A stretch of DNA of 64,000 bases. Source: Rhodococcus sp. NBC_00297. GTDB lineage: Bacteria > Actinomycetota > Actinomycetes > Mycobacteriales > Mycobacteriaceae. The stretch is from contig NZ_CP108041.1 of the NCBI RefSeq assembly GCF_036173065.1, positions 124,001-188,000 on the forward strand. The letters run 5' to 3'. The notes under the pieces were generated by a model. The model did no database searches, was not told the origin of the DNA, and was given only the letters and a program-made list of their open reading frames with translations. Position 1 is the stretch's first letter. Every line of letters begins with the position of its first letter. Of the stretch, positions 31,170 through 47,216 are shown in pieces. A program made the position numbers and the translations under genes.

Positions 31170-31201
31170 ACCCTACCGAGCATGCGCCGTCACAGGGTGA
31201 C
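31170..31201 (-). promoter_or_regulatory. Pup operon promoter with palindrome
   Basis: On the minus strand TAGGGT (31170-31175) is a good -10 box for pup, giving a leader of roughly 47 bases. Fourteen bases upstream lies the perfect palindrome GTCAC-AGG-GTGAC (31189-31201), overlapping the place of a -35 region. It could be a regulator site or belong to the end of the dop transcript; there is no U-run. Confidence 0.45.
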
Positions 31202-31232
31202 AACCCACCGTACGTCCGGCACGGGAGGACCG

Positions 31233-32732
31233 TCAGGTGGTGAGCTGGTCCACCAGTTCTGCGGCCGAGTCCACCGATTCGAGCAGAGCACCGACGTGGG
31301 CCTTGCTCCCCCGCAGTGGCTCGAGGGTGGGGATACGCACCAGCGAGTCTCCACCGAGGTCGAAGATGACGGAGTCCCAGCTCGCGGCCGCTATGTCGCG
31401 GCCGAACTTGCGGAGGCACTCGCCGCGGAAGTACGCGCGGGTGTCGGTCGGGGGGTTCGAGACGGCGTCCATGACGTCCTGCTCGGAGACCAGCCGTTCC
31501 ATCGATCCGCGCGCGACAAGCCGGTTGTAGAGACCCTTGTCGAGGCGGACGTCCGAGTACTGCAGGTCCACGAGGTGCAGTCGCGGCGCCGACCAGCCGA
31601 GTCCCTCGCGGTTGCGGAACCCTTCGAGCAGCCGCAGCTTCGCCGGCCAGTCGAGGAGGGACGCGCAGTCCATCGGGTCGCGCTCGAGCTTGTCGAGGAT
31701 CATCGCCCACTTCTCGACCACGTCGGCGGCGCGCGGATCATTCTCGCCCTGTGCGTCGAGATGCGCGGAGACGCGCTCGAGGTAGATGCGCTGCAGTGCC
31801 AACGCCGTCAGCTCGCGACCGTCCGCGAGCGCGACCGTGCGGCGCAGCGTCGGGTCGTGACTGATCTGGTGCACCGCCGTCACCGGACGGGCCAGCTGCA
31901 GATCGGACAGGTCCACGCCGGCCTCGACGATGTCGAGCACCAGGGCCGTCGTTCCGACCTTGAGATAGGTCGCCATCTCGGCGAGGTTGGCGTCACCGAT
32001 GATCACGTGCAGGCGCCGGTACTTGTCGGCGTCGGCGTGCGGCTCGTCACGGGTGTTGATGATGCCGCGCTTGAGCGTCGTCTCGAGGCCCACCTCGACC
32101 TCGATGTAGTCGGCGCGCTGCGAGAGTTGGAATCCGGGCTCGTCGCCGGACTGACCGATGCCGACGCGGCCCGAGCCGGTGAACACCTGGCGGGAGGCGA
32201 AGAACGGCGAGAGCCCGGCGATGATCGCGGAGAACGGGGTCTCGCGAGACATCAGGTAATTCTCGTGGGTGCCGTAGGACGCGCCCTTGCCGTCGACGTT
32301 GTTCTTGTACAACTGCAGGCGCGGGGCGCCGGGCACGCTCGAGGCATGGCGCGCAGCCGCTTCCATGACGCGCTCCCCCGCCTTGTCCCAGATGACGGCG
32401 TCGAGCGGATCGCGCACCTCCGGTGCGGAGTACTCCGGGTGGGCGTGGTCGACGTAGAGACGCGCGCCGTTGGTGAGGATCATGTTGGCCGCGCCGACCT
32501 CGTCGGCGTCGATGATCGGCGCCGGGCCACTGAACCGGCCCAGGTCGAACCCGCGTGCGTCACGCAGCGGGGATTCCACCTCGTAGTCCCAGCGCGTCCG
32601 CTTGGCCCGCGGCACACCCGCCGCGGCGGCGTACGCCAGCACCGCCTGGGTGGATGTCAGGATCGGATTGGCGGAAGGCTCGGTAGGAGAGGAAATTCCG
32701 TACTCGACCTCGATGCCGATGATGCGCTGCAT
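31233..32732 (-). CDS. dop: Pup deamidase/depupylase Dop
   Basis: Dop deamidates the C-terminal glutamine of Pup and removes Pup from tagged proteins. The 499-residue protein is a PafA relative starting [19 protein letters not shown]. It has [19 protein letters not shown], with the Dop-type aspartate, [19 protein letters not shown] and [20 protein letters not shown]. The loop around residues 40-80 typical of Dop is present ([19 protein letters not shown]). TAGGGT lies seven bases before the ATG (32740-32745), suggesting a leaderless mRNA. Pup follows 116 bases downstream with its own promoter. Confidence 0.95.
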   Translation of the reverse strand: MQRIIGIEVEYGISSPTEPSANPILTSTQAVLAYAAAAGVPRAKRTRWDYEVESPLRDARGFDLGRFSGPAPIIDADEVGAANMILTNGARLYVDHAHPEYSAPEVRDPLDAVIWDKAGERVMEAAARHASSVPGAPRLQLYKNNVDGKGASYGTHENYLMSRETPFSAIIAGLSPFFASRQVFTGSGRVGIGQSGDEPGFQLSQRADYIEVEVGLETTLKRGIINTRDEPHADADKYRRLHVIIGDANLAEMATYLKVGTTALVLDIVEAGVDLSDLQLARPVTAVHQISHDPTLRRTVALADGRELTALALQRIYLERVSAHLDAQGENDPRAADVVEKWAMILDKLERDPMDCASLLDWPAKLRLLEGFRNREGLGWSAPRLHLVDLQYSDVRLDKGLYNRLVARGSMERLVSEQDVMDAVSNPPTDTRAYFRGECLRKFGRDIAAASWDSVIFDLGGDSLVRIPTLEPLRGSKAHVGALLESVDSAAELVDQLTT

Positions 32733-32789
32733 GCTCTCGACCCTAGGCTATCGACCCTGTGACCCCTGATCGAGTGGGAGCGGTGACGC

Positions 32790-33320
32790 ATGCCTGACGA
32801 CGAGATCGTGGCCGTGTACGACGAGCGTGGCCACGTGGTGGGCGAAGCGCCGCGCACCGAGGTGTACGAGCGCGGCCTGTGGCACGCGAGTGCCGGCGTG
32901 CTGGTGCGATCCACCGACGGGTCACGCGTGTACGTCCACCGCCGCACGACGACCAAGTCGGTGTTCGCGGGGATGCACGACGTTCTGGCCGGTGGGGTCG
33001 TCGATGCCGGGGAGGACCCTCGACAGACCGCCTCGCGAGAACTCGCCGAGGAACTCGGCGTCGTAGCGGACGTGACGGGCGACCCGGTGGTCGGCCGCTG
33101 GACGGGACGATCCGGCACTGCGACGGTGCGCTGCCACCTGTTCGCGTACGAGGTGCGTCACGACGGACCGATGCACCACCAGCCGTCCGAGATCGCGGAC
33201 GGCTGGTGGTGGTCGGACGTCGAGGTGCTGACACACCTGGACGATCCCGCGTGGCCCTTCGTTCCGGACACCCGCGTGATCGTCTCGGCGCTGCTACAGG
33301 TGGGCGGTCAGAGGTACTGA
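32790..33320 (+). CDS. Nudix hydrolase
   Basis: The 176-residue protein has a complete Nudix box, [24 protein letters not shown] (residues about 70-93; the GX5EX7REUXEEXGU pattern is intact). It starts [18 protein letters not shown] and resembles the group of IDI/YfcD-like Nudix proteins, with [18 protein letters not shown]. It should cleave a nucleoside diphosphate linked to another group, but the substrate is unknown. GGGAG lies nine bases before the ATG. Its last 13 bases overlap the convergent mpa gene. Confidence 0.88.
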   Translation: MPDDEIVAVYDERGHVVGEAPRTEVYERGLWHASAGVLVRSTDGSRVYVHRRTTTKSVFAGMHDVLAGGVVDAGEDPRQTASRELAEELGVVADVTGDPVVGRWTGRSGTATVRCHLFAYEVRHDGPMHHQPSEIADGWWWSDVEVLTHLDDPAWPFVPDTRVIVSALLQVGGQRY

Positions 33321-35101
33321 CCCGTGTTCGACTCGGTGTCGATCGAGCGGCTCGCACTGGCGTTCTTACCGGTGACGAGCGTGCGGATGTAGACGATCCG
33401 CTCACCCTTCTTGCCCGAGATGCGCGCCCAGTCATCGGGATTGGTGGTGTTGGGCAGATCTTCGTTCTCGGCGAACTCGTCGACGATGGAGTCGAAGAGG
33501 TGTCCGACGCGCAGACCCGGTGTCCCGGTGTCGAGCACCGACTTGATGGCGTACTTCTTCGCGCGGTCGACGATGTTCTGGATCATCGCGCCCGAGTTGA
33601 AGTCCTTGAAGTACAGGACCTCCTTGTCACCGTTGGCATAGGTGACCTCGAGGAATCGGTTGTCGTCGCTCTCGGCGTACATGCGCTCGACGACGCGTTC
33701 GATCATGCCGCGGATGCAGGCGGCGCGATCGCCGCCGAACTCCGCGAGATCGTCGGCGTTGACGGGCAGCGAGTCGTCGAGATACTTCGAGAAGATGTCG
33801 AGCGCGGACTCGGCGTCCGGCCGCTCGATCTTGATCTTCACGTCCAGACGGCCCGGGCGCAGAATGGCCGGGTCGATCATGTCCTCGCGGTTGGACGCAC
33901 CGATCACGATGACGTTCTCGAGGCCCTCGACACCGTCGATCTCGGCCAGCAGCTGAGGAACGACGGTGGTCTCCACGTCGGACGAGACGCCCGACCCACG
34001 GGTACGGAAGATGGAGTCCATCTCGTCGAAGAACACGATGACGGGAGTGCCCTCGGACGCCTTCTCGCGAGCCCGCTGGAAGATCAACCGGATGTGGCGC
34101 TCGGTCTCACCCACGAACTTGTTGAGCAGCTCGGGGCCCTTGATGTTGAGGAAGTAGGACTTCGCGTCGCGTGCGTCCTGCCCCCGTGCCTCGGCGATCT
34201 TCTTCGCCAGTGAGTTGGCGACCGCCTTGGCGATGAGTGTCTTGCCGCAGCCGGGAGGACCGTAGAGCAACACACCCTTGGGCGGGCGCAGCGAGTACTC
34301 ACGGAACAGATCCTTGTGCAGGAAGGGCAGTTCCACGGCGTCGCGGATCTGCTCGATCTGCCGCCCGAGGCCGCCGATGTCCTCGTAGCCGACGTCGGGG
34401 ACCTCCTCGAGCACGAGGTCCTCGACCTCGGCCTTGGGAATGCGCTCGAACGCGTAGCCGGCCTTGGTGTCGACCAGCAACGAGTCGCCGGGGCGCAGGC
34501 GGCGCGACGGCCCGTCCGGATCCTCCGGTGCCTCGTCGTCGGCCATCTCCTGCAGCGGAGTCGCCAACCACACGACACGTTCCTCGTCGGCGTGGCCGAC
34601 GACGAGGGCGCGCTTGCCGTCCTCGAGGATCTCGCGAAGGGAGCTGATCTCGCCGACGCGTTCGAATTCACACGCCTCGACGATGGTGAGGGCCTCGTTC
34701 AGACGCACGGTCTGGCCGGGCCGGAGTGCGGTGGCGTCGACGTTCGGCGAGCACGTCAGGCGCATCTTGCGGCCCGAGGTGAACACGTCCACCGTCGCGT
34801 CGTCGTAGGTGTGCACCAGGACGCCGTAACCGCTGGGCGGTGCGCCGAGCCGGTCGACCTCCTCGCGCAGGGCGATGAGCTGCTGGCGCGCCTCCTTGAG
34901 CGTCTCCATCAGCTTCGTGTTGCGTGTGGAGAGCGAGTCGACCCGCGACTCGAGATCACGCACGTCGGTGTTACGGGTGTCCGCCGACGGCGCACCCCCA
35001 CGGGAAGCGTCGAGTTGTCGGCGCAGGACGGTGGCCTCGGCTCGCAGGGCATCGAGTTCGGCCAGGACTGCGGACTGGTCCGGGTTGTCTGTAGGGCTCA
35101 T
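33308..35101 (-). CDS. mpa: Proteasome-associated ATPase Mpa/ARC
   Basis: Mpa is the hexameric AAA+ unfoldase that recognises Pup through its coiled coil and feeds proteins into the 20S proteasome. The 597-residue protein has an N-terminal coiled coil (about 15-80), tandem OB domains (about 95-240), an AAA domain with [12 protein letters not shown] (Walker A) and [13 protein letters not shown] (Walker B), and ends in GQYL, the tail that docks on the PrcA ring. GGGAGGAG lies six bases before the ATG. It is encoded apart from prcBA, downstream of trmI. Confidence 0.96.
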   Translation of the reverse strand: MSPTDNPDQSAVLAELDALRAEATVLRRQLDASRGGAPSADTRNTDVRDLESRVDSLSTRNTKLMETLKEARQQLIALREEVDRLGAPPSGYGVLVHTYDDATVDVFTSGRKMRLTCSPNVDATALRPGQTVRLNEALTIVEACEFERVGEISSLREILEDGKRALVVGHADEERVVWLATPLQEMADDEAPEDPDGPSRRLRPGDSLLVDTKAGYAFERIPKAEVEDLVLEEVPDVGYEDIGGLGRQIEQIRDAVELPFLHKDLFREYSLRPPKGVLLYGPPGCGKTLIAKAVANSLAKKIAEARGQDARDAKSYFLNIKGPELLNKFVGETERHIRLIFQRAREKASEGTPVIVFFDEMDSIFRTRGSGVSSDVETTVVPQLLAEIDGVEGLENVIVIGASNREDMIDPAILRPGRLDVKIKIERPDAESALDIFSKYLDDSLPVNADDLAEFGGDRAACIRGMIERVVERMYAESDDNRFLEVTYANGDKEVLYFKDFNSGAMIQNIVDRAKKYAIKSVLDTGTPGLRVGHLFDSIVDEFAENEDLPNTTNPDDWARISGKKGERIVYIRTLVTGKNASASRSIDTESNTGQYL

Positions 35102-35239
35102 GCAGGACTCCTCCCAAAGCGATTTCTCAACGCTACCGGGCGAAACGCAAACGTGTGTGACGACCGTGGTCAGACACTGTCACCGACCACCGACAGACAG
35201 CGGACGAACGGCACACGGTCGGTGCATGAACCCCCGGTG

Positions 35240-37121
<1,882 letters not shown>

Positions 37122-37125
<4 letters not shown>

Positions 37126-37925
37126 GCGAGGATGCACTCTTCGTCCGTGTCGAGGGAACCGATCGCTATCGTGCCACGCGGCTCACCACGAGTGTGTGGG
37201 CGGAGACCATGCAACACGGCGCTCCCCCGTCGGCGCTGCTCGCGCGAGCACTGGAGCAGTGTTCGCCGGTGCCGGGCACCCGGCTCGCGCGGGTGACGAT
37301 GGAGATCCTCGGGCCGGTGCCCGTCGGAGAACTCACCGTGCAGGCCCGTGTGGAACGCCCCGGTCGACGGGTCGCCATGCTGTCGGCCGACCTCGTCGCG
37401 GATCTGCCCGACGGGTCGACCAGGGCGGTCGCGCGTGCCACGGCCTGGCGCGTGGCGATGACCGACACCTCGGCGGCCGGGCAAACTCTCGATCCACCGT
37501 TGGTGCCCGGTCCGGACGAGTCCGAGGCCGGGTGGGCATTTCCGGACCACTGGCACGGCGGGTTCCTCGACAGTCTCGAGTTCCGGGGCGCCCGCCCGGT
37601 GACGGCGTCGGAGCCCGGCCGGGTGTGGGCACGTCCGAGGTATCCCGTGGTGGCCGGCGAGCAGACGTCGCCGATCGTCGGACTGTTCGCCGTGGCGGAC
37701 ATCGCCAATGGCGTCGCGGCGCTTCTCGATCCGACGGAGTGGACGTTCCTCAACACCGATCTGACGGTGCAGATCGTGCGCGAACCCGTCGGCGAATGGG
37801 TGGGTGTGCAGGCCCGCACCGCGATCGGCGACGACGGCATCGGGCTGTGCACCTCGACGTTGTACGACGCGACGGGGTCGGTGGGCCGCACGTTCCAGAC
37901 ACTCGAGGTGCGCGCTCGCGCCTGA
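37122..37925 (+). CDS. Thioesterase family protein (double hotdog)
   Basis: The 267-residue protein is a double-hotdog acyl-CoA thioesterase of the TesB-like group: the N-terminal half has MQHGAPPSALLARALEQC and RLARVTMEILGPVPVGELTV, the C-terminal half has PIVGLFAVADIANGVAALLD and FLNTDLTVQIVREPVGEWVG. It should hydrolyse acyl-CoA esters, substrate length unknown. The GTG start overlaps the nuclease stop (GTGA), so it may also be expressed from the PafBC-type promoter, though there is no functional link to DNA repair that I know of. Confidence 0.85.
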
Positions 37926-37940
37926 CGTCTCCACACCGGA

Positions 37941-39323
37941 TCAGCCGAGCCGGACCACCTGTCCGACGCGGAAGATCCCCGCGGGATCGTGCTGTTCGGC
38001 CAGGGCTCCGAGCCAGGCCCGAGTGTCCTCGTCGTAGACCCGTGCGAGGTGAGCGGGGTCGTCGGACGCCGCGAAGTTGGGCAACGCGCCACCGGTCGAC
38101 CACGGTGCCAGAGCCTCCACGACTGCCTCGCCGTGCGCGATCACCGCATCGGCGACGGGAGGCGCCAGCACTCCGATGCACAGGAGGCTGTAGGCGGCCT
38201 CGCGATGGCAGTACACGTCGGGATGCGGTCCCGGCCGGCCGAGAGCGCCGCCGAGCAGCCTCAGCTCCACGATCACCTGCGGTGAACTCGACGCGGGGCC
38301 GGTCATGACCAACACGGTCGCTGCCGCCTCCTCGTCGAACACGCGGAGCATCGTCGTGGCCTCACGTGTCGGCATCGGATCCACCGGGTCGGCATGCACC
38401 GACCCCACCGCCGCGTACGGAATGGTCGTGACCGTGTCGATGACGGTCGGGGCCGCAGCGCGCATCGGCGCGAGAACGTCGGCTGCGATCCCCGGCTCCG
38501 CGACCGATGCGAAACGCACCGCGACCACGAACTTCCCGGCCAACGGTTCCGGCACGCCGGACAGCGGTGGAAGCTGGAGGAACGCCAGCGAGGTGTTGTG
38601 CTCCTCGGTCAGCGTGGCGCTCCACACCCGCCACGCCTCGAGTACCGCTGCCGCGTGCCGGCCGTCGTAATACAGTGCGCCCGCGTAGAACTCGGCGATC
38701 GGCAGCAGCTCCGTCTCGACCGCGGTGACGATGCCGAGTGTCGACTTGCCCCCACACAGGCCGCGGAAGAGATCGGCGTCGCTGTCCGGTGTCACCCGGC
38801 GCAGTGTGCCGTCGCCCGTGACGAGATCGAACGCGCGCACACGACTCGACGAGACCCCGTACGTCCGAGCCACCGGCCCGATTCCCCCACCGGTCAGAAA
38901 TCCCGTGACGCCGGTGTTCGGCGACGACCCACACAGCGGCGCCGATCCGGACGGCGCAACGGCGTCGAGAACCTGCTGCCACAGGACCCCGGCGCCGAGC
39001 CGGGCGACGCGCGTGTCAGGGTCGATCGTCAGTTCGTCGAGATCACCGGTGAGGACCAGAATCGTGTCCGGACCGATGCGCACCGCCCCGTGTCCGGTGG
39101 CCTGCACGGCCACGCGAAGCCCGGCCTCGCGCGCTGCCCGCACGGTGGCGGCGACATCGTCCGCGGTGGCGGCCGCGACGACTGCCACCGGATCGACGGG
39201 GACGGCGACGTTCCACGGCACCGACCGCTCGTATCCGGGCTCCCCCGGACGCGACAGTGTTCCGGTGAGTGCGGCGGCGAGCGAGACCAGCAGGTCGGGG
39301 CTCGCAGAATCGACGACGGTCAT
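37941..39323 (-). CDS. FAD-binding oxidoreductase (berberine-bridge type)
   Basis: The 460-residue protein has an FAD_binding_4 domain (VAVQATGHGAVRIGPDTILVLTGDL, where the histidine is a candidate for covalent FAD attachment), the GSSPNTGVTGFLTGGGIGP stretch, and a BBE domain at the end (LARVYDEDTRAWLGALAEQHDPAGIFR). Such enzymes oxidise sugars, alkaloid-like or phenolic compounds with O2; the substrate is unknown. GAGAGGA lies six bases before the ATG. The gene stands alone on the minus strand, with hisG upstream pointing the same way 95 bases off. Confidence 0.87.
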   Translation of the reverse strand: MTVVDSASPDLLVSLAAALTGTLSRPGEPGYERSVPWNVAVPVDPVAVVAAATADDVAATVRAAREAGLRVAVQATGHGAVRIGPDTILVLTGDLDELTIDPDTRVARLGAGVLWQQVLDAVAPSGSAPLCGSSPNTGVTGFLTGGGIGPVARTYGVSSSRVRAFDLVTGDGTLRRVTPDSDADLFRGLCGGKSTLGIVTAVETELLPIAEFYAGALYYDGRHAAAVLEAWRVWSATLTEEHNTSLAFLQLPPLSGVPEPLAGKFVVAVRFASVAEPGIAADVLAPMRAAAPTVIDTVTTIPYAAVGSVHADPVDPMPTREATTMLRVFDEEAAATVLVMTGPASSSPQVIVELRLLGGALGRPGPHPDVYCHREAAYSLLCIGVLAPPVADAVIAHGEAVVEALAPWSTGGALPNFAASDDPAHLARVYDEDTRAWLGALAEQHDPAGIFRVGQVVRLG

Positions 39324-39418
39324 GATGGATCCTCTCGACGACGCGACTCTAGCGACGAGAGGAGACTGGTCGGTACCGATCAGAAACTACTGGGACCGAT
39401 CACAACGGAGCGGACGCG

Positions 39419-40270
39419 TCAGAATGCGCGGCACGACCGGATGTCGGACGCGAGAATCGCCTTGGCGCCGAGCTCGGCGAGCTCGTCCATCACGGCGTTG
39501 TGTCCCTTGCGCGGAACCATGGCACGAATGGCCACCCACGCCTCGTCCGCGAGCGGGGACAGCGTCGGCGACTCGAGGCCGGGCGTGATCTTGACGGCGT
39601 CGTCGAGGATGCTGCGCGGGCAGTCGTAGTCGAGCATCAGGTACTGCTGGGCGAAGACGACGCCCTGGACACGCGCGATGAGCTGGTTGCGCGCCTTGTC
39701 GTCGACTGGCGAGCCCGCCTGCTCGATGAGCACGCCCTCCGAGTCGCACAGGGATTCACCGAACGCCACCAGGTTGTGTTGGCGCAGTGTGCGTCCCGAG
39801 CCCACGACGTCGGCGATCGCATCGGCGACACCCAACTGGATGGAGATCTCGACGGCTCCGTCCAGACGGATCACGGTGGCCTCGAGGCCCCGCGCCGCGA
39901 GGTCCCGGCGGACCAGGTTGGGGTACGACGTGGCGATGCGGAGCCCGGCCAGATCGTTCGGGGTCCACTCCTTGCCGGCCGGCGCGGCGTAGCGGAAGGT
40001 GCTGTTGCCGAATCCGAGTGCGAGCCGCTCGGTCACGGGTGCGCCCGAATCGAGCGACAGATCCCGGCCGGTGATGCCGAGATCGAGCTCACCCGAGCCC
40101 ACGTAGATGGCGATGTCCTTGGGACGGAGGAAGAAGAACTCGACATTGTTGGCGTTGTCGAGCACGGTGAGATCGCGGGAATCGGCGCGGCGGCGATAAC
40201 CCGCCTCGCTCAGAATCTCTCCGGCGAGCTCGGACAGGGAACCTTTGTTGGGGACGGCGACGCGAAGCAT
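39419..40270 (-). CDS. hisG: ATP phosphoribosyltransferase HisG
   Basis: HisG catalyses the first, feedback-controlled step of histidine synthesis, joining ATP and PRPP. The 283-residue protein is the long, self-sufficient form: [20 protein letters not shown], the [11 protein letters not shown] segment, [14 protein letters not shown] and [15 protein letters not shown], with a C-terminal regulatory domain (from about residue 215) for histidine binding. AGGAG lies seven bases before the ATG at 40270; the frame runs further upstream into the hisE gap. hisE is 55 bases upstream on the same strand. Confidence 0.95.
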   Translation of the reverse strand: MLRVAVPNKGSLSELAGEILSEAGYRRRADSRDLTVLDNANNVEFFFLRPKDIAIYVGSGELDLGITGRDLSLDSGAPVTERLALGFGNSTFRYAAPAGKEWTPNDLAGLRIATSYPNLVRRDLAARGLEATVIRLDGAVEISIQLGVADAIADVVGSGRTLRQHNLVAFGESLCDSEGVLIEQAGSPVDDKARNQLIARVQGVVFAQQYLMLDYDCPRSILDDAVKITPGLESPTLSPLADEAWVAIRAMVPRKGHNAVMDELAELGAKAILASDIRSCRAF

Positions 40271-40325
40271 GGTGGGACTCCTGGGGTGCGGGAAGATCGG
40301 TGGCGGTGGAAGTGGGGTGGTCCGC

Positions 40326-40607
40326 TCACAGATGTCGGTAGACATCCTCGAGGGAGAGGTTCTTCCCGACCATCAACACCTGGATCCAGTACAGGAGCTG
40401 CGAGATCTCCTCCGCCAGCGCCTCGTCCGTCTCGTGCTCCGCGGCGATCCACACCTCGCCGGCCTCCTCGAGGATCTTCTTGCCCTGCTGATGCACACCC
40501 GCGTCCAACGCGGCGACGGTGCCCGAGCCCTCGGGCCTGGTGGCAGCGCGGTCGGTGAGCTCGGCGAACAGGGACTCGAAGTTCTTCACGGGTGATGATT
40601 GTTCCAC
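40326..40607 (-). CDS. hisE: Phosphoribosyl-ATP pyrophosphatase HisE
   Basis: HisE hydrolyses phosphoribosyl-ATP to phosphoribosyl-AMP, the second step of histidine synthesis. The 93-residue protein has the MazG-like helices with metal-binding [13 protein letters not shown] and [13 protein letters not shown]. The length matches the M. tuberculosis protein; an in-frame GTG seven codons later is an alternative start. It is followed by hisG, and preceded on the same strand by a HAD phosphatase gene 21 bases away. The remaining his genes are not in the window. Confidence 0.94.
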   Translation of the reverse strand: MEQSSPVKNFESLFAELTDRAATRPEGSGTVAALDAGVHQQGKKILEEAGEVWIAAEHETDEALAEEISQLLYWIQVLMVGKNLSLEDVYRHL

Positions 40608-40628
40608 GACGCGGCCCGCGGACCGCTA

Positions 40629-41297
40629 TCAGTGTCCCCCGGCGCGCGCAGACCGGAGATCGTCCAGGGTGAGCCCCTCGAGGGTGGTGCGGAACGTACG
40701 GCCCGGTCCGCTGGGCACCTGCACCTCGGAGGGCACCACGACGACGGCGCATCCCGCCGAGACGGCGGACTCGGTTCCCGTGGGCGAATCCTCGACGGCG
40801 ACGCACGACGCCGTGTCGACACCGAGCAGCTCTGCGCCCCGGCGGTACGGATCGGGAGCGGGCTTCGCGTGCGTCACCTCGTCGCCGCACACGGTCGCGC
40901 CGAAGCGGTGACGGCCCAGCGTCTCGAGTGCGATCTCCGTCAGCATGCGCTCGGTGTTGGTGACGAGGGCACACCCCAGACCGGCCGACTGCACCAGATC
41001 CAACGCTGCCTCGGCGCCCGGACGCCACGGCAGACCCTCACCGAACAGCTCGACCACACGGCCGTTGAGCCAGGCAGCGGACTCCGCCAGGTTCTCCCGC
41101 GACGCCTCCCGCCCCACGTGCGCGTAGACCTTCGCCAGCGCACCCATCATCGAGTTGCCCAGAGTCGACTCCCGCACCTCCGGAGTGAGCTCGCGCCCGA
41201 GGGACTCGGACAGCTCGTACACCGCGATGTCCCACAGGCGCTCCGAGTCCAACAGCGTCCCGTCCATGTCGAACAAGACGGCCTGGAGCTCAGACAT
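40629..41297 (-). CDS. HAD-superfamily phosphatase
   Basis: The 222-residue protein is a haloacid-dehalogenase-type phosphatase of the beta-phosphoglucomutase/GS1-like group. Motif I is FDMDGTLLDSE, motif II is the VTNT in GCALVTNTERML, motif III the lysine in HAKPAPDPY, and motif IV VAVEDSPTG. The substrate is unknown. It lies between metH and hisE on the same strand; GGAGG, inside the tandem repeat that fills the gap to metH, is placed eight bases before its ATG and may be its ribosome site. Confidence 0.88.
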   Translation of the reverse strand: MSELQAVLFDMDGTLLDSERLWDIAVYELSESLGRELTPEVRESTLGNSMMGALAKVYAHVGREASRENLAESAAWLNGRVVELFGEGLPWRPGAEAALDLVQSAGLGCALVTNTERMLTEIALETLGRHRFGATVCGDEVTHAKPAPDPYRRGAELLGVDTASCVAVEDSPTGTESAVSAGCAVVVVPSEVQVPSGPGRTFRTTLEGLTLDDLRSARAGGH

Positions 41298-41350
41298 CCG
41301 ACCGGCCTCCGGCCTGCCCGCTCAACTCCGACCGGCCTCCGGCCTGCCCG

Positions 41351-41352
<2 letters not shown>
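41297..41352. repeat. Tandem 30-base repeat between metH and the HAD gene
   Basis: A 26-base unit beginning TCCGACCGGCCTCC occurs at 41297-41322 and 41327-41352, identical in both copies, 30 bases start to start. Each contains the short palindrome GGCC-TCC-GGCC. The array runs from the HAD start codon to the metH stop codon and so fills the whole gap. Confidence 0.85.
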
Positions 41353-44920
<3,568 letters not shown>

Positions 44921-44971
44921 GCCCCCAAGCGTAGTGGTCTGTCCCGACAGCTCTGGTCGTAGGCTGGGCGG

Positions 44972-45976
44972 GTGAGTGCGCCAGAAACGCCCGAGGGCGA
45001 TCTCCCCGTGGTCCAGGACCCCCCGACAGACCTCGCCGCCGGCGTCGCTGCCGAGCTGGTGGCCGGTGTCGGAGCGGACGATCAGGACTCCGCGACGGAC
45101 GAGTCCGAGCTGGACGAGATCCTGCCGACCCTGCGCAGCCCGATTCTCGTCGCGGCGTTCGAGGGATGGAACGACGCGGGCGACGCCGCGAGCGGCGCGG
45201 TGGAGCATCTCGAACTGATCTGGGACGCGACGCCCCTGGCCGAGCTCGACTCCGAGGACTACTACGACTACCAGGTCAACCGCCCGACGGTCCGACAGGT
45301 GGACGGTGTGACGCGCGAGATCGAGTGGCCGTCGACGCGATTGTCGGTGTGTTCGCCTCCCGGCAGCGACCGCGACGTCGTGCTGCTGCGCGGTATCGAG
45401 CCCAACATGCGGTGGCGGAGCTTCTGCGACGACCTGCTCGAGTTCATCGACCAGCTCGGGGTCGAGACGGTCGTGATTCTCGGCGCACTGCTCGCCGACA
45501 CGCCCCACACCCGGCCCGTTCCCGTGACCGGCACCGCGTACAGCACCGAGTCGGCGGAGCAGTTCAACCTAGAGCAGACCCGGTACGAGGGCCCGACCGG
45601 CATCACCGGTGTTCTGCAGGACGAGTGCGTCAAAGCGGGGATTCCGGCAGTGTCCCTGTGGGCGGCGGTCCCGCACTACGTGTCCCAGCCGCCGAACCCC
45701 AAGGCCACCGTCGCCCTGCTCCAGCGTGTCGAGGACGTCCTCGACATCGAGGTGCCGCTCGGCGAGCTGCCGTCCCAGGCGGAGGACTGGGAGGAGTCGG
45801 TCACCGAGATGACCAAGGACGACGACGAGATCGCCGAGTACGTCCGCACCCTCGAGGAGCGCGGCGACGCCGAGGTCGACATGTCGGAGGCCGTCTCCAA
45901 GGTGGACGGCGATGCGCTGGCCGCCGAGTTCGAGCGCTACCTGCGCCGACGCGGGCCGGGCAGCTTCGGGCTGTGA
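44972..45976 (+). CDS. PAC2-family protein
   Basis: The 334-residue protein belongs to the PAC2 (proteasome assembly chaperone 2-like) family: LVAAFEGWNDAGDAASGAVEHL, then ETVVILGALLADTPHTRPVPVTG and GPTGITGVLQDECVKAGIPAVSLW. The role in actinobacteria is unproven; a link with the proteasome genes upstream is tempting but rests on the family name. TAGGCT at 44960-44965 lies six bases before the GTG, suggesting a leaderless mRNA, divergent from metH. The acidic C-terminal region is typical. M. tuberculosis Rv2125 is the counterpart. Confidence 0.88.
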   Translation: MSAPETPEGDLPVVQDPPTDLAAGVAAELVAGVGADDQDSATDESELDEILPTLRSPILVAAFEGWNDAGDAASGAVEHLELIWDATPLAELDSEDYYDYQVNRPTVRQVDGVTREIEWPSTRLSVCSPPGSDRDVVLLRGIEPNMRWRSFCDDLLEFIDQLGVETVVILGALLADTPHTRPVPVTGTAYSTESAEQFNLEQTRYEGPTGITGVLQDECVKAGIPAVSLWAAVPHYVSQPPNPKATVALLQRVEDVLDIEVPLGELPSQAEDWEESVTEMTKDDDEIAEYVRTLEERGDAEVDMSEAVSKVDGDALAAEFERYLRRRGPGSFGL

Positions 45977-45992
45977 CGCGCGCTCGTCACCG

Positions 45993-47126
45993 GTGAGCGC
46001 GCGACTCGCACGGCTCCGCATCGGCGCTCTGTACGCCGGTGGCTTCCTCGGCCCGTTCGGCGGCGGAGTGGTGTCCTCGATGCTGCCCGAGATGGGCGCG
46101 GATCTGGGGGTGTCCACCGGGTCGGCGGCATCGACTCTCAGCGCGTACCTGTTTCCGTTCGCTCTGGCCATGCTCGTGTCGGGCACCCTCGGCGCGCGAT
46201 GGGGCCGGGTGCGCACCGTGCGCCTCGCCTACCTGCTCTACGTCGTTTCCTCGCTCCTGTGTGCGGTCGCGCCCACGCTCGACCTGTTGCTGGGTGCGCG
46301 CGCGCTGCAGGGCATCGGCAATTCCTTCACGACGCCGCTGCTCCTCGCGTCACTGGCGGCCGTCACTCCCCGCGAGCGCCTCGGACGGGTGCTGGGTACC
46401 TTCGGCGCCCTGCAGGCGGCGGGTCAGACCAGCGCGCCGCTGGTCGGTGGCCTCGCCGCCGAGTTCGACTGGCGGTACGCGTTCGTCGTGCTGGCCGTCG
46501 TCGCCGCGATCCTCGGGCTGGTCGGGCTCCCCGCGGCCACCGCGCCGTCCACCCCCGGCGGTCGTCCCGAACGGTTGCGCGACGCTCTCACCGTCCCGGT
46601 CCTCCGCGTGGCAGTGGTCGCGCTCCTCGGCTGGGGCGCCCTCGGGGGACTCAACTTCCTCGTCGCCTTCCGCGCGGAGGACACGTTCGGTCTGTCCTCC
46701 ACCCAGCGCGGACTGCTGCTGACCGTGTTCGGGGTCGCCGGAATCCTGGTGGCGCGACGCGTCGGTGGACTGATCGACCGCATCGGGCCGCGCCGAGCGA
46801 TCGTGGGTGCCGCTCCTGTCGGCGCGGTCCTCATCGCCCTCGCCGGCACCATGCCCAGCCTGGTGGTCGTCGGCCTCGTCTGGGCGGCAGCGGGTGTCGC
46901 CAGCCAGTTCATCCTCGTCGGCGTCAACGCCGCTGTCCTCGGCTCGTCGGGGGCGAACCGCGGCGGCGCCGTGTCGGTCGTCCAGTCGTTCCGGTTCTCC
47001 GGGGCGGCCTTCGCTCCTCTCGCGCTGACCCCGCTGTACGCGGTGCACCCGACGTCGGCCTTCGTCATTCCCGCCGTCCTGCTGGCAGTGGTCGCGCCGC
47101 TGGTGATGACCGGGCGGAAGACCTGA
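45993..47126 (+). CDS. Major facilitator superfamily transporter
   Basis: The 377-residue protein is an integral membrane transporter with about 11-12 hydrophobic helices. The loop 2-3 signature GARWGRVRTVRLAYLL and the later LGRVLGTFGALQAAGQTSAPLVGG and GLIDRIGPRRAIVGAAP are typical of drug/sugar efflux MFS proteins. The substrate is unknown. It starts with GTG at 45993, 16 bases after the PAC2 stop, and may be cotranscribed with it; the longer open frame lies inside the PAC2 gene. Confidence 0.87.
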   Translation: MSARLARLRIGALYAGGFLGPFGGGVVSSMLPEMGADLGVSTGSAASTLSAYLFPFALAMLVSGTLGARWGRVRTVRLAYLLYVVSSLLCAVAPTLDLLLGARALQGIGNSFTTPLLLASLAAVTPRERLGRVLGTFGALQAAGQTSAPLVGGLAAEFDWRYAFVVLAVVAAILGLVGLPAATAPSTPGGRPERLRDALTVPVLRVAVVALLGWGALGGLNFLVAFRAEDTFGLSSTQRGLLLTVFGVAGILVARRVGGLIDRIGPRRAIVGAAPVGAVLIALAGTMPSLVVVGLVWAAAGVASQFILVGVNAAVLGSSGANRGGAVSVVQSFRFSGAAFAPLALTPLYAVHPTSAFVIPAVLLAVVAPLVMTGRKT

Positions 47127-47216
47127 CACTGCGGCGGCCGCGCTCGAGAGTGAATGATGACGCCGCCGTAACACGGGCGCAGCAGTGCCGTCACCGCGTG
47201 CACGGACAGTCGTCCC

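Noticed and set aside
35174..35195. Possible third RecA-NDp promoter, upstream of mpa (minus strand)
   Set aside because: TGTCGGTG and the N8 spacing are present, but the -10 is CAGTGT instead of TANNNT.
47168..47183. Possible GlnR site before the nirB operon
   Set aside because: GTAAC-N6 is followed by GCAGC, which does not match the second half-site GNNAC; the match is too weak to call.
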